Notes: generated by a model from the sequence alone, not told the origin. A stretch of DNA of 64,000 nucleotides from Favolaschia claudopus (GCA_037176885.1 JAWWNJ010000058.1:1054001-1118000), one strand, 5' to 3'; positions 22,415 through 34,512 are shown, counted from the first letter of the stretch. Program-made: numbers and translations.

Positions 22415-25400
22415 CTCAAAGACCTAGATTCGGGTTGGACAAAGAAATTGCCTTTGGCTAAAGGTCCAGTTGGCTGAGGACAAGTCAAGAGTCGATGAAA
22501 AAGCAAATTTATTCAGAATTGTCGAGAAATTGGTTAGAATTGATTGAATGAGTGCTTTGGGACGACCGGTGTACATGCATGATGTAGTGGTCCGACACAA
22601 TATAATTATTCAAATTCTGGGACACGAAATTCCGTCAAGTCGTTCAAACTCCGACAATCAATAGCGTGATTGATCAATACTATAGGTCATAGTTGAGGTC
22701 ATAGTTGGGGGAATTTAGCGAAGTGAAGTGTTAGATTTATCATCATTTAAGCAGTTCCCAATGGGAAGGAGCCATACAAGCTGCAAGACACCTTGCTCTT
22801 TCCCCCCATCTTCTCCCTCGCCACCACCTTCCTTCCCCCGACAAACTTAAGGCTCAATGCGCCACCACGGTCTCACTTGACTATCAACTCAACGCCACCG
22901 CTGGGCTTGTTTTACTGTTGAAGTTGACCGCGGCGGGCCGGCGGAATCGGCAGATCGAATTTGATGTCGTTCCCACGCGGTCAACTCAACCCCATCTTCG
23001 TCTCTCGCGACCCTCAGACTAAGCTTCTACGCTTCATGAATCTTGCAGGAGCAGGCTGACTGTTGCCGTCGACCACCTCGCTGAATCGTGTGATAAAGCT
23101 GACTCACTGTCTTCCCGCTCCACCGACTTTCGTATGACCTCATTTCTCATTAAATATTCGAGCTTTGATCTGAAGTTAGCAACCGGAAGTTGAGCAGCAT
23201 ATATAGGATGAAGGATTCAACTGTCACTTTATACTCGAGGTCCGGCGATGGCGGAAGTTAAGGGTACGAACTTCAAGTTCAGGTTCATTTGCCTGATTTG
23301 ATGGAATTAAGCCGATATCATTCATCAATGATCATCAAGCCGATGTGATATCGCATCAAACGGCGAGTTTCTGGTCTGAAAGTCTCAACCAAGTGTGGAG
23401 GAAGAGAGCCGCCACTTTGCGCAGGCAAACACGCCATTGGTCAAGGTTCTGTGCACTCTAGAAACCCTATCAATGGGATTCATTCGGTCAGGTTTTCAGT
23501 CTTTCAAAATTCAGACTCAACTCATTCTCAGAATCCAACTTTGATGACTTTGAACTCGAATCTATTTTTTGAAGGGCAAAATCTGCTAAAATCTGGGAGC
23601 CTCTTCAACAACTTTTCAAGGTTCAACGACTTTTGGGACTGACATCCAATGTCTTGACAGTCAACAGACTGGACTCAAATCCGAGTCCCAGGAAAGCTTT
23701 GATAGCTTGCTGTTGATGCTGGAAGTACTTCACATCTTGTGGGTCGGATACTTCAGCAATTCAGTGTCGTATCCCCGGCCAGCCGAATCTTCCGCTTTCT
23801 GTCTCCGCCTATTGACCAGATAAAAATTCATGATGACCGACTCGGAATCGTTCAAGATAGTGGCGAACTGTTGGTATTCAATAATTCAATCTATGGTTGT
23901 CTCCCTTTAACTCTGAATCAATTTGACTCGACGACACCAATACTAGGCAAGCATGTTCTAAGGGTTTAGTTTTGCACCGTACCTGCCTTGTCCAGAACTG
24001 ACTCCAGTTGCAAACACCAAAATCCGTGCAGACTGAAATTGTTATGCCCTTCTGGACTCATCTCTCCTTCTTCCCCGAACATCCATCGCAGCCATTTCAG
24101 GTGAACGATTCAAATTATCAATTTTACCACTGATTCACTGTGCTTTTGCAAGGCAAGCTGTGCCTAGTTGAAGCACACATCCACACATGGATTACTATTC
24201 GATGCAAGGGCGATCTAAATTGTTATACTGACTCGACCGCCATCTCCTCTCAAGAGGTCACAACCCCTCAATTTCGTCAGCGGCTTTTGAATCCAGGTTG
24301 TCAGAGACGGAGTGTCGACAGGTTTCCATTCGAGCGCAGATGAGTCTGTATTGTTGCTTCCATTCTTCAAATTAACCCCACTGACCTCGCAGTCTGATAA
24401 ACTGTTTAGTTCGATTTAATATCATCTCCGGTGTCGACCCTTCCAGGACTCAACCATCGGGGGTTGGTTTCCCTCCCGTATTCGTTCTTGCTCCATCAAC
24501 TCTCCATGTCAGCTCGAGTACGGGAATGCTCTGTCATTTGACCTGTCGATTTGGGCGACTCGATGTTGAACCAATTCCAATGTCTATCAGTGCACCACCA
24601 TGGTGCAATCACGGAATGTTCTCAACATTTGTCGTTTCACAATAAGTTTTCCACTCGAATCAACCACTTCGTTAATTATGCCTCATGGAACACATTTCTA
24701 TCTGAGTCAAGCCAACTCTAGTATAATGTTGTGGTATGTGGTTTCATTAATTCAAACCACAAAGCTGACTTCGAACGAATTCAACCGATACGAAGTTTTT
24801 TACGATGTTCCTCTCTTAAGGCCTACTCCTTTCAACACGACCAAGCTATTACAATGTCATATGCGTCGAAAATCGGCTTCAAGCTAGAGAGACTGTTTCC
24901 GTGGACACTTGCCCTGTCTCAAAGTGAACAAATAGTGTCAGCTCTTTAAAGTTGTAGCGGTGGTCGGCTCGCATGTTAGCTTTTCATGAGAATAATGAAA
25001 ATTTTCAGAGGGGTTGGATGCTATTTTGGCTGCTCAAAGTGAATAGGGACACGGAGAGATGAAGAAGTATGACAAGGAGCTTGTACGGAGCGACACGGGA
25101 AACAACCAGGATCAGATTGAACTCCGGGGGAAAATAGAAAGAAAATGAAGTCCATATGGTGCATTAATACGTAGGATCCCGGATATGAGTACCGAGCAAA
25201 CAAGTCAACTTGAAGCCGTGCCCCGGAGCCTGAGATGGGAAATCTTGGAGTTGGAGCATCAAGCAGCGGAATTGGTGAGAGTCTTATGAAAATGAACTGA
25301 AGGAAAGAGGAGCCTGAGGGAGAGGACATCAGGAAGGAGTCCAAGCAAGTGAGAGAGCAATGGCAAATCAGGGACAGTTTGCCGATTGTGTGAGCGCGCA

Positions 25401-25784
25401 GCATCAACAGGATCAGGATGTTGTAGTTGCCGGGCCCGGCTGAATGATGAGTCCCTGTTTGGATCTCTCTGAATAGATCATTTGAACTTCGGGTACATCA
25501 GGACTCGCAAAAAACCCAAACGGGAAACAGTAAGACTACAGGTTGCTGATGCCAAACTTCATCAAAGTTGAACCTCAACTTCAAGTTCAAGTTCCGGTTC
25601 AATTGCCATTTTTGGAAACTTCGGATCGGAAGTTCAACTTAGGTTGGAACTTCGGACCGAGCGGTAAATTAGCCTGTAAACTGCGACCTCGCCTTCCTTT
25701 GGAGTTGAAACTAGAATAATTAATGAAAAATGAATTTATACTTTCGACAACACCGGCTTACATCTTGAACCTGGGATGAAGTTA
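22415..25784. other. AT-rich intergenic DNA without a supported gene
   Basis: About 3.4 kb with only short, unrelated frames and no splice-consistent exon chain, domain, tRNA or terminal repeat that I could recognise. Scattered words such as TTCAAGTTCAGGTTCA recur in decayed form, suggesting old repeat debris. Confidence 0.5.
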
Positions 25785-26506
25785 CAGCTGTTTGCGGAAC
25801 TTAGGGCGCGGCCAATTTTTTTCCTAAAATGGACACTTTACATTGATTGAGACCATTTCGCTCATTATGAGCTCGTTTCCTCAGATATCGACGAGATTTT
25901 TATACAGGCGCGTTCTATTTGCTTATCTGCAGGCGCCTGGCTACTTATTCTGCGAATCTGGGGAGTAGATACTCGATAATATAGAGAATGCGCTATTTTG
26001 CGAATTTTGCTTGGTATAAGCCCAGATAGACTTCAAGGATGCCAGTATTTTGCAAGGACAGTCTACGGAATGTTACAAGGACGCAGATGTAGTAAATTAG
26101 CCCCCACTAGTTCCCTGTTTGCAGCATCCTTATCTGATGGCTGCAGAAAAGATCATCAAGCACATCGTGCGGGAACGCCAGGTTAGATTTACAATCGGAC
26201 TATATCTGCGGCTTCAGGGTACTCTATGAGTAAGTTCTACAATATGCTGACCTCCACGAGGTTCATCTGGGCGTATAACAGCGAAAATTTGCGAGATCAA
26301 GCATTTCCTATATTATCAAGTATTTACCTCGCAGAATCTCAAGCTGAGTAGCATAGCGCCTGCGGACAGGCGAGGCAAACACGTCCATATAGAAATATTG
26401 ATTATATCTCCAGAATTGAGCTCAAAATGAGCGAAATGGTCTCAATCCAAGTAAAGTGTCCATTTTAGGAAAAAATTGGCCGCGCCCTAAGTTCCGCAAA
26501 CAGCTG
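25785..26506. mobile_element. 722-bp MITE with ~100-bp TIRs and TA target site
   Basis: Long terminal inverted repeats start CAGCTGTTTGCGGAACTTAG and continue through GGGCGCGGCCAATTTTTT and CTAAAATGGACACTTTAC to a shared TGAGACCATTTCGCTCAT. The element is flanked by TA on both sides (25,783-25,784 and 26,507-26,508), as in Tc1/mariner/pogo elements. The interior has no open frame of note, so it is non-autonomous. Confidence 0.8.
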
Positions 26507-26508
26507 TA

Positions 26509-27260
26509 AAGGCTGCGGTTGAAATCTCACTGCGGACACAGGTGTGTTATGGGTGTGCTTGGAGTATATTCTCCGCTGACGTTGTTTTCTCAAAGTTCAG
26601 CCCCCTTTTTTTTTTCCCTTGCACTCTTCTCTCCGACTGGGACCTGTCTCGTCCCAACCGCTCCCACAGTGCAGCCTCCGCTGCATGCTCTACGCTATCA
26701 ACACCCAGTTTAGTCTCGAATTTACAAGTCATCGACGACGCGTCCTCAAACGTCTCGCTGCTGCGGTACATGCCCTGTGAAGGCTTAGCCTTCAAATAAG
26801 CCGCAGGGAACTCATTCCTTATTTGAGCTCTTTGTTGACTGTGTCACTTCACGCCTCAAAACTCTCTTCTCGATCGTGACTGCCACATTCTAGGGCGAGG
26901 ATTAGGAAGCCACGAGTTTTTCCATTCTGAGTCTCCCTGGTCTGAGAAGGCCCCTACAAGAACCACGCGATGACCTTCCGCGTCTCTTCTCCCAGGGCTG
27001 TCTCGATGCACTGCCTGGGAGGTGGGATGCTGCTGACTCTGTCAACGGCTCGTGGCATAACGGGCAGAGGTACGGCTTGGGTACGGTGCGACGCGGATGG
27101 TATGTGCTGGCAGGAAGGAATTCGACACGGATGGGGGATGGCGAATTCTCAATGGACTGCGGGGGTCTTACGGTGCGGGTAGAACAAGGGGGATCGTCTC
27201 GATGTCATTGGGTTCACTGTATCTAATCATCGTTTTAAAGCGTGATTCATCGTCGTCCAC
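26509..27260. other. Intergenic, nothing supported
   Basis: Short frames only. No domain, splice chain or repeat structure was found between the two non-autonomous elements. Confidence 0.4.
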
Positions 27261-27939
27261 TAGTGCTGGCCATAAATACGATACGAAAAAATATATTCTG
27301 AATATATTCAAATAAATATGAATACGATACGGTGCTCGAACCCTTCACTGAATATGAATACGGTTGAATATGAATATGCCAGAATATGGATACGAATACG
27401 ATACGGCCATAGCGTACTCGAATATATTTGAATACGTTTGAATACCACTGCGGCGTGATTTGGCCCCTCGGCAGTGCCCCCCGGCCGAGATTTTCGGGGT
27501 AATCATCGGTCTATATCAGCCCTGAATACGACAATCAGCCTCCCGTGGTCTTCCGAGGCATTCGGCATAGATCCGACCAGTCTCTCGGGCATCTCGGATA
27601 ACATTCCATACCGGCATCCTTGGTCTCCGAGCCGTCCCATGTTGAAATTTGACCTTTATACAGTGCAGGTCGTTCAGAACATTGAATGGATGGAGTATGA
27701 ATGGTAATCAAGCATATTGAACGCCTATTTGACTTGGTTAATGTGCCTGCTATAGTAATTTTCAGGTGAGAGAATATATTCAAATATATTCATAATATAT
27801 TCATATTCAGCCGCTATGAATATGAATACGATACACTACAAATACGATACGCCGCTGGCGTATTTAGAATTTCAGAATATGTTTGAATATGAATACGATA
27901 CGGAAAATTCGTATCGTATCGTATTTATGGCCAGCACTA
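27261..27939. mobile_element. 679-bp hAT-like non-autonomous element
   Basis: The terminal inverted repeats read TAGTGCTGGCCATAAATACG at the left and the inverse at the right. The flanking octamers TCGTCCAC and TCGACGAC agree at six of eight positions, which could be a decayed 8-bp target duplication. The interior is built from many copies of GAATATGAATACGATACG-like words in both orientations, and there is no gene. The TIR sequence and size suit a hAT-type MITE; the assignment is tentative. Confidence 0.65.
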
Positions 27940-29228
27940 TCGACGACGACGTCCACCAACCCCCCTCAAATTTCGGTACGTATGTGCCCTTCACGGACGC
28001 GGGTGAGCATGACGATCGTCGACCTTCTGGTGAACAAGGGCTGACTGGTCCGTCTTATCCATCGCCAGGTCACCTTCTGTCGATCACCCGTCATTTTCAG
28101 CTCATGACCCAGCGGCAGCCATGCATATGCATTATCGTGCAGTGAACCAGTCACGGGGGCGGCAGGGAGTCGCTTACACATACCTCTGCGACTGCAAAGC
28201 ATCAGAATCAACGACACTAACGGAAGAGGATGCTGGCGGCAATGAATTGGGATGATACCAGTGTCGGTGGTGTATGTGTCGTGGGTCAGCGACTCGGTGG
28301 GTATGCAAACGAGAGCCCGGGGATTCGAGGATACTCATTTGGACCCCTGCAGCCGCTATCGATACTGAGTACATCCAAGCCCTTCCACTCTCAATGTGGG
28401 GTTTCATTGACACGCTTGCCATTGGTCTCCCTTCCCCGCCGTATAGGCTGGTGACAGCGTATGAAAACTGTGTCAGTCAAGATAACCCGAGGTTGGGTCA
28501 GTTACTTCGTGTCTTGCGTTGTCAGTGAAATTTGCTCACCTTTTTCCTCAGTTTCTCCGTGATACCTCGCTGAGACCGGATATGTGTCGGTCGTGTCATT
28601 GACTGCCTTACAAGATTCCACCCTCATCCCCTTCACACTCCGAGCGAGCAACGCGGCTCTATACTTCGCGATGACATCCAGCTCGTTCTTCTACTGACTT
28701 CTTCATCCCTTCGCACATTGTCGGGACCTTCTCGATTGACGAAGTTCGTGTAATGCGACTTGAATGCGACGGAGAAGACGCTAGAAGGCAGGCGCACGCA
28801 GGTCCACGTTCATGGAACGTGGAATGAGAATAGGCTGCTTGTAGCACGCGAAGGCTTTCTTGTCCCACCAGGCATGCGCCGATGACAGTCTGGCCGTTTC
28901 GCAATTCTGGACGCAAACGCGACACCAGGTGGTGTCTATATCCCCCTATTTTGGCAGCCGCAGGATCCTCTTCATGTTTCCGCCCACCCCGCGCGAAGAG
29001 GATCCTGCTTCCGCCCACCCCGCGCCCTTCGAGTCCGCCGGTACTGAAGGGCCCGGCTCTTCAAATGTGTTGCTCGGCTGCCCTAGCACCTACCTGCCAC
29101 TAGCGCGTCGCTGGATTCGTTTCATCGAGAGTCCAAAGGGTCAGGAGACGACTCTGACGAGCAGTCCAAGTTCCGACATGAGTCGGGCGTTCATCTGTGC
29201 GGATTGCCCGAAGCGAATCGATATCGCG
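27940..29228. other. Intergenic, small local repeat only
   Basis: No gene is supported. At 28,961-29,030 a pair of inverted GCAGGATCCTCTTC units alternates with a direct repeat TTCCGCCCACCCCGCGC. Confidence 0.4.
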
Positions 29229-29484
29229 CACCTATAGCTCCCTAATAAGTACCAATACTAATGCAGGAGTAATAGTGGATCTCCTACGCTAACTGTAGTC
29301 CTTTGTGAATTAAGCCAAGCAGCGCTTAATTAGCTTTAAAGAGAGCGCTTTCACCGTAAATATTTAAGGATTTAAGCGCTGCTTTTGATAAATGTCGGCA
29401 AAGTGACGCCATCAAGGTGCGTGTTCCCATCAGAGTGCCGGGTGCGAAGTCCGTCCTGCCCGCAAAAATACCCGTAAAATCGCG
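29229..29484 (+). repeat. Left terminal inverted repeat of the 14-kb KDZ element
   Basis: It pairs with 42,910-43,215 in inverted orientation. The outer ~120 bp differ at about two positions. An inner block containing GATAAATGTCGGC and GCGTGTTCCCATCAGAGTGC is also shared. The right copy carries about 40 bp extra near 42,960-43,000. Confidence 0.9.
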
Positions 29485-29641
29485 AAAAAAAAAAAGACAG
29501 TGGACCCACACGAGTCCCCAGGCACCATAGAACACATAAATATCATATTTGGAGCATAACATGGCATACAATAATAAATAAACACTAGCTATGACATATC
29601 TTCAAGTATTGTCCGCACTTTTCTACCGCCCGTACCTCCAA

Positions 29642-32052
29642 TCAAGCACTATTTTCATTGCTGGACGCGGTAGCAGCTGCCGCCGCCGCCGCCGCTGCGG
29701 CCTCCGCTTTGCGGCGCGCAGCCAGTTCCCCGAGACGATCGAGGCCAGCAGCATGTTTGCTGCGCTTCGTCGTCTCCGTTCGCGCCCCTCGCGGCTTGCC
29801 TGCGTCACTACGCGTCTTGCGTTGCCGCGCTACAGCGCTCCCCTCCCCGTCACCCTGTGCTCGCGAACCTCGAGGCACGCCGGCGTCGCTCCGTCGTTTT
29901 CGAGGTTTTGCTGATTGTGCTGTGGAGGGCGGAGCATTTTCGGAGTGTGGATCTTGTGCAGGCTCGCCAAGGCGTCGCTTCTTGGCTGCCGGGGGCTCGG
30001 AGGACGCCTCTGAAGCTCCCAAGGCCTGCGGGCTGGTGTTGGTCAAGGAGAACGCGGAGGTGCCGGGCTGGAAGTGGGATTGTGGGGATGTGGTCGCTGG
30101 ATCGTGTAGAGCGCCAACGTTGGGGTGAAGGCCAAGGTTCCGGGCAGCAGCAAGCTCCCTGTCCACCGACTCTTGTAGCATACGCATTGTATCTTCGTCT
30201 ATGAACTGGCGGAGATCGTCGCCTGTAAGTAACGACGCGGCACCTGTAGCGTCTTCAAACCCCGACGGCGTGATTCCGCCGAACCCATTGCCCATCGAGG
30301 ACAAGGCAGTTTCATTGCTGAACGTAGGCATGTCGGTGAAGTTGAAGCCTGAGTAATAGTTGGGGGGAGGCCACAGCTGGGGGTTGCCAGAAAGCACAGG
30401 ATTGAACTCGGAGGCGGTACCCGAGGAGACGGGGGCAACTGGGGAGTCGAAGTGTAGGCCTGAACCTACGCTGGCGGTATTCAGCGTAGGTGGGGGCTGC
30501 GGGATGGAATACGGACGCCTCTGCAAACCAGTTGTGGCGCCTGGGAGTAGCTGAGTGCGAGCGGCCGGCTCGGTGGGGTCTATCTCTTTCTCCGCACCAT
30601 TCCCATTCCCTCCCGTGGTCTTCTCCTGGCTACCTGCTTCGCCCTCGTCCTCGTCCTCGTCCTCGCCGTCGCCCTCGCCGTCGCCCTCGCCGTCGCCCTC
30701 GCTCTCGCTCTCGCCCTCGCCGGATGCCTTGTTTTTACGCGGACCTCTTGGTTTCCCTTTGTCGCTACGTTGCCTGCGTTTTCTCAACGAGCCGGTGTTC
30801 GACGCGGGGCGGAGTTTGTCGTGCTCGGCGACGAGCTTGTCATGCTGATCCTTGGTCATGGAGACCCACGTTATTTCGCCAGCCTGCAGCATTCGGCGAA
30901 TTCGCCGCCCGGTTTCTGCACTCCAGTGCTCGCGCTCGGTGATCTCGATGTCGTCCGGCCAGCCCGCAAGCTCAACTCGCTTGGCCTCACGGATGGCGAC
31001 GTGGTAATGGACGTATTCCATTGTAATTGTTTTGTTGTTTGTGGCTTTTCCTGTGAATTATCATTAGTGCTCGGCACGAAGAACGAGGACAGGAGCACTT
31101 ACGCAAACCATCTTGAATCAACCTCGACACGTCCTTCCGGACGTCGTTGATGCCGTTGCTTTCCTGGAGACCTAAATACAAAGGTTAATGAAAAAACTAC
31201 ACGTAGATAAATGAAATCGTACCTCGGTCCCGGGTGCAGCTCCAGAGCTCAAATTTTCGTAGAAAATCATACTCTGTAATTCCCAGAACTTGTGATAGGA
31301 ATTCCAGGGCTCCATCTGAGTCCGCACAGAACGGCAGCGATGGATCGTCGGCATTCCCGCGCGTAATGAATACCATCCCGCGATCCCCGGTGCGCTCCTG
31401 CAGGTCCTGCAACTGAAGGAAGCTTAACACTTAAAACTAGCATGTACGGGAGTGTAAAACTCACACCCTCCCCCATCTTTTTGGCGGTCAACCTGGCGTC
31501 CAATTGCGCCGCCTTTGTCGTGCCTCGAATACCTTTGCGCTTCGTGGTGCGGTGTTCGGTGAGTTGGTCGATAAGTCGTTTTCGTTCCTTGTCGTCGATG
31601 TCTTCGAGTACCAACGTCCCATCCGCGATGTCTTCTTTGAGCTCGTCTTGCAGCTCTTTGAGAGGTTTCGTTTCCCCTGTTTTCAATGAGATTGGTTCTA
31701 TTCGTCGCATAGGAAGCTCACCTTCCGGCCGATCAAGCCAGCGTTGGTGTATAATAGCACACCGTAGGCTAGGTTTTCGTTGTGTTTTGAACTGCGATAC
31801 CGACGTGAGGAGTCCGCGAATGTAGGACTGCGGTCTCTTGAAGTCTTTGGCAATGCGGGTGATGGCCGCATTTCGACTCGCGAATTCCGCGTTGATAGCA
31901 GCATTGAAGTCGAGGCGCCGACTACGCATTGTTGCGAGTCTGAGCGCGTCGGAGGCTCGAGCTGCGGCGGATTTACTGGGGCGGTAGCGAGAGGTTTGCA
32001 CTTTGCGACTTGGGTTGCGAGCTGCATGAGCAGAGGTGGTTGTTCGAGCCAT
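29642..32052 (-). CDS. KDZ cargo A: AT-hook-like repeat protein of unknown function
   Basis: Start ATG at 32,052 (MARTTTSAHAARN). Exon 1 ends at 31,465 with GEG before a GTGAGT donor. The following exons read LQDLQERTGDRGMVF, LQESNGINDVRKDVSRLIQDGLR and a long last exon starting near 31,050. The N-terminal half is a predicted folded, basic region (DFNAAINAEFASRNAAITRI; AKKMGEG). The C-terminal half is low-complexity with three AT-hook-like basic blocks (RSDKGKPRGPRKNK, RKRRSDAGVPRGSR, RKTRSDAGKPRGAR), a Glu/Gly/Asp repeat and a poly-Ala tail. I recognise the N-terminal region as a family recurring in agaricomycete genomes, without known function. DNA binding is inferred from the AT-hook-like blocks. 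It is the leftmost cargo gene. Confidence 0.75.
30640..30720. repeat. GC-rich trinucleotide/hexanucleotide tract in cargo A
   Basis: Tandem CGTCCT and CGCCCT/CGCCGT-type units encode the Glu-Gly-Asp repeat of cargo A. On the other strand the tract creates spurious Ser/Pro-rich frames. Confidence 0.7.
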
Positions 32053-32600
32053 GTTGTGGGTGCGGGTGGGTGTGTGTGGTGGTGGGAGAAAGGAAGAGTG
32101 GGACAAAGGAAGAGTGATGTGATTTCCCACAGTCACTTCCGCATAAACGACGCGTCGAAGTCGCGTTCACGTACTTGACAGAAGCTGCCAAAGGTGAGAA
32201 TGCGACGACGTAACATCTATTATAGGGTGCTAATCTCGACCCAATGGCTCAATGGTTGAGATGCCTGGCTTGCTTACTTCCTGTGATTTAAGCAAGTCAA
32301 CAACTCAACCACTGAGTCATTGGGTCTTTTGTTCGACCCTCAGACTCAGTAAGTTGTGACGTATTACTTGTTCTTTTTCTTTCACGTTTACTATTCATAC
32401 TTCACTTCTTCATCTTTTACTGAGTCCATTTCCAAAATTTCATAGCGAGAACAATTTTATATTCCACCTTTTTCCAATAACTACAAGGTGCACATAAAAA
32501 GTTCTACCCTACACAAAAACCTCTCTGCAAACACGCGAAACAGTTCCAACTCCTGCGAAATTCAATACATCCCTCCGAAAAATACCCACCGCACTATTTG
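32053..32600. promoter_or_regulatory. Cargo A/B spacer with long hairpin
   Basis: This spacer lies upstream of cargo A and downstream of cargo B. At 32,238-32,326 the sequence GACCCAATGGCTCAATGGTT pairs with an inverted copy ending ATTGGGTC, forming a stem of roughly 39 bp with a few mismatches. A third related arm (GACCCTCAGACTCAGT, 32,335-32,350) can pair with the second one instead. The structure may be an alternative-fold RNA or a transposition site; nothing in the sequence decides this. Confidence 0.5.
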
Positions 32601-33406
32601 CTAGTCACCCTTGCTTGGGACGACTTTGTTCTGGGGAAAAATTATTAGCATGGTAGCCTTCAGAGGCATGACATAGTCGATACCTTTGTGCTGAATCCGA
32701 TGGCGGCGTGTGTTTCTGTCCACATAAAACCCCCCCGTTTCCGTTGGATAGAAGTCAGCGTTCAATTCCTGCGTTTCCTCCTCCACCTCGTCGTCTGGAT
32801 CTAAGAGATCGGGAATTTCTTCATCCTCCTCCTCCTCCACGGCTCTTGCGTTCGTTCGTGCAATCCTGGCCGCCGCCATACGACTCTCCAAATCTTCCAG
32901 CGAAACGACCGAGTCATACCCCAAGACCCGCTTGAACAGCTGTTGTGCGCGTCGTGGGCTGAGGGGTTCTGCTCCTGGCCGGTTGTTCGCGAGGAACAGC
33001 AGTTCCTTTGCCGTCAGACTTTCCGCGCGAGATTTTCCGGAGGTGACAGAACGTTGGGTCACTTGGGTGGAGGGTAAGGCAGGCGGTGAAGGCGATGGCG
33101 GCGGTGAAGGTTGGTCTGGGTGGTAATGGTACTCCGTGCAATCCTGATTCCACAGCTCCATAATCCGCAGGTAGGTCTCTGCCTTGAAAGTATGAGCATC
33201 CGGAAATCTTTTCATTGTACGGGCAAGAGTTTCGCTGCTGAAAGTTGAGTAAAAATTCAGACCAGAGGTAAGGCGGTCACTCACGGAGAAGTGACGATGC
33301 CTTTCCATTTTTCGGAAACCACCGCGTAGAACCCACCCTTGTGAGTCAAAGGGTCTTCATCACCGGGATCGGGGGAGAAAATGGGCTCGCAGAGGAGGAC
33401 GCTCAT
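32601..33406 (-). CDS. KDZ cargo B: RNase H1 N-terminal (hybrid-binding)-like domain protein
   Basis: Start ATG at 33,406 (MSVLLCEPIF). Exon 1 ends VTSP at a GTGAGT donor; exon 2 begins SETLARTMKRFPDAHTFKA and joins in phase. The block GGFYAVVSEKWKGIVTS followed by the RFPDAHTFKA segment matches the pattern of the RNase H1 N-terminal / caulimovirus viroplasmin domain, which binds RNA/DNA hybrids or double-stranded RNA. No RNase H catalytic domain follows. Instead there is a Pro/Ser linker, a helical region and an acidic stretch (EEEEDEEIPDLLDPDDE), then GGFYVDRNTRRHRIQHKG. A short terminal intron is possible near the stop and would change the last few residues. The domain call is by eye. Confidence 0.68.
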
Positions 33407-33607
33407 GCGTTCAGGGAGACTTGGAGTGTAAGGAAGACTCAAGAGTAACAGAATGAAAGTCACGAAATTATGTGTGACACCCAAATATCCATTCAATCTC
33501 TATATTCTCATTTTTGAAGTGGTCCATGTTCTCGACAAACAACAGATGAATTTTCAAGGAACAAAAATTGACTGTAGCTACTTGTAACCTCGAGAAGCTG
33601 CACTTTC

Positions 33608-34512
33608 TCAAACATGGCCACCATGCTCAACGTACTCGGAAGCCCTTGGACATATGCAAGCACACCCCGGGCAGTCATCCGAGCTCCCACAAAGTTTGCA
33701 AGTGGGGAAGAAATGCCCCTCCCCATCTGAATGCTTCACCCAGACCGTAGACACGGGGCACATACACACACAACCCGGGCAACCCTCCGATCCACATTCC
33801 CTACATTTGAAGATCGACTCTGTTGCTACTCGAGATGGAAAGCAGGTGCGGTTTGGCTCTCTCCAGTCTCGTGAGTCCCCGTCTTCTGAGTCGGTGTCTT
33901 CATCCTCCGCAATGGAGGTCAGCGTTCTCGGACGCCGATATGGGATGACAGTCGAAGGCCGGGTGGGATTCAAGTGCAGACGGGATGAGCGGACGAGGGC
34001 TGTCGTCGGAGTGTTGTGTTTTCTGGCCAGGAACCACAGCGTTGAGAAGAGGTTGGGGGTAACAAGACAGTACACACACCTTGTACGTTTCTTGGCGGCA
34101 TGCCTGGCAAGCATTTCCCTCCCCTCTCGAGCCTCCTTTCTGTATCGCCTCCTAAGTAAGTGAAAGAGACGTGCGGTGGAGTTGACACACCGGTCACGAT
34201 AGCGTTCAGAAGTATCGCTTGCTTTTTGTTTGTAGAGTCGTTGAGTGTTGTGATCTGAGGCACGGATTGCTGCCCGTCTTCTGTTCGAATACATAGGTAT
34301 TGAATCGATGATCGAGCTGAATACACGGAAAGTCAAACGCACCTCTGCATTCGTTCTCGAGCTGCTTCACGCAGTTTCTCCCGATTTCTGAATTTCGTTC
34401 AGCGAATGCCCAGAGCAGGATTTTTCGCAGACTTTGCAGCGTAACGACGCAGGGTATCTTGCCTGTGTTGACCCTTAACTTCAGGGGGGAGGGCAGGACG
34501 GCCGCGCCGCAT
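33608..34512 (-). CDS. KDZ cargo C: basic protein with two Cys-rich zinc-finger-like repeats
   Basis: Five exons join in frame. ATG is at 34,512; exon 1 ends 34,433; exon 2 is 34,387-34,343; exon 3 starts at 34,280; the next introns use GTGTGT donors. The N-terminus gives RRYAAKNREKLREAARERMQ, the same basic motif as the gene at 133-915. The middle is basic and then acidic (EDEDTDSEDGDSRDW). The C-terminus has two tandem Cys-rich units, CRECGSEGCPGCVCMCP and CKLCGSSDDCPGCACICP, each with six cysteines and probably metal-binding. The function is unknown; DNA or RNA binding is plausible. Confidence 0.75.

Noticed and set aside
29658..30848. Plus-strand Ala/Ser/Pro-rich frames
   Set aside because: They are antisense to the low-complexity C-terminal half of cargo A and follow its repeat, with no independent evidence.
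32238..32350. tRNA gene
   Set aside because: TGGCTCAATGG and GTTCGACCC resemble internal promoter boxes, but acceptor and T stems do not pair in tRNA order.
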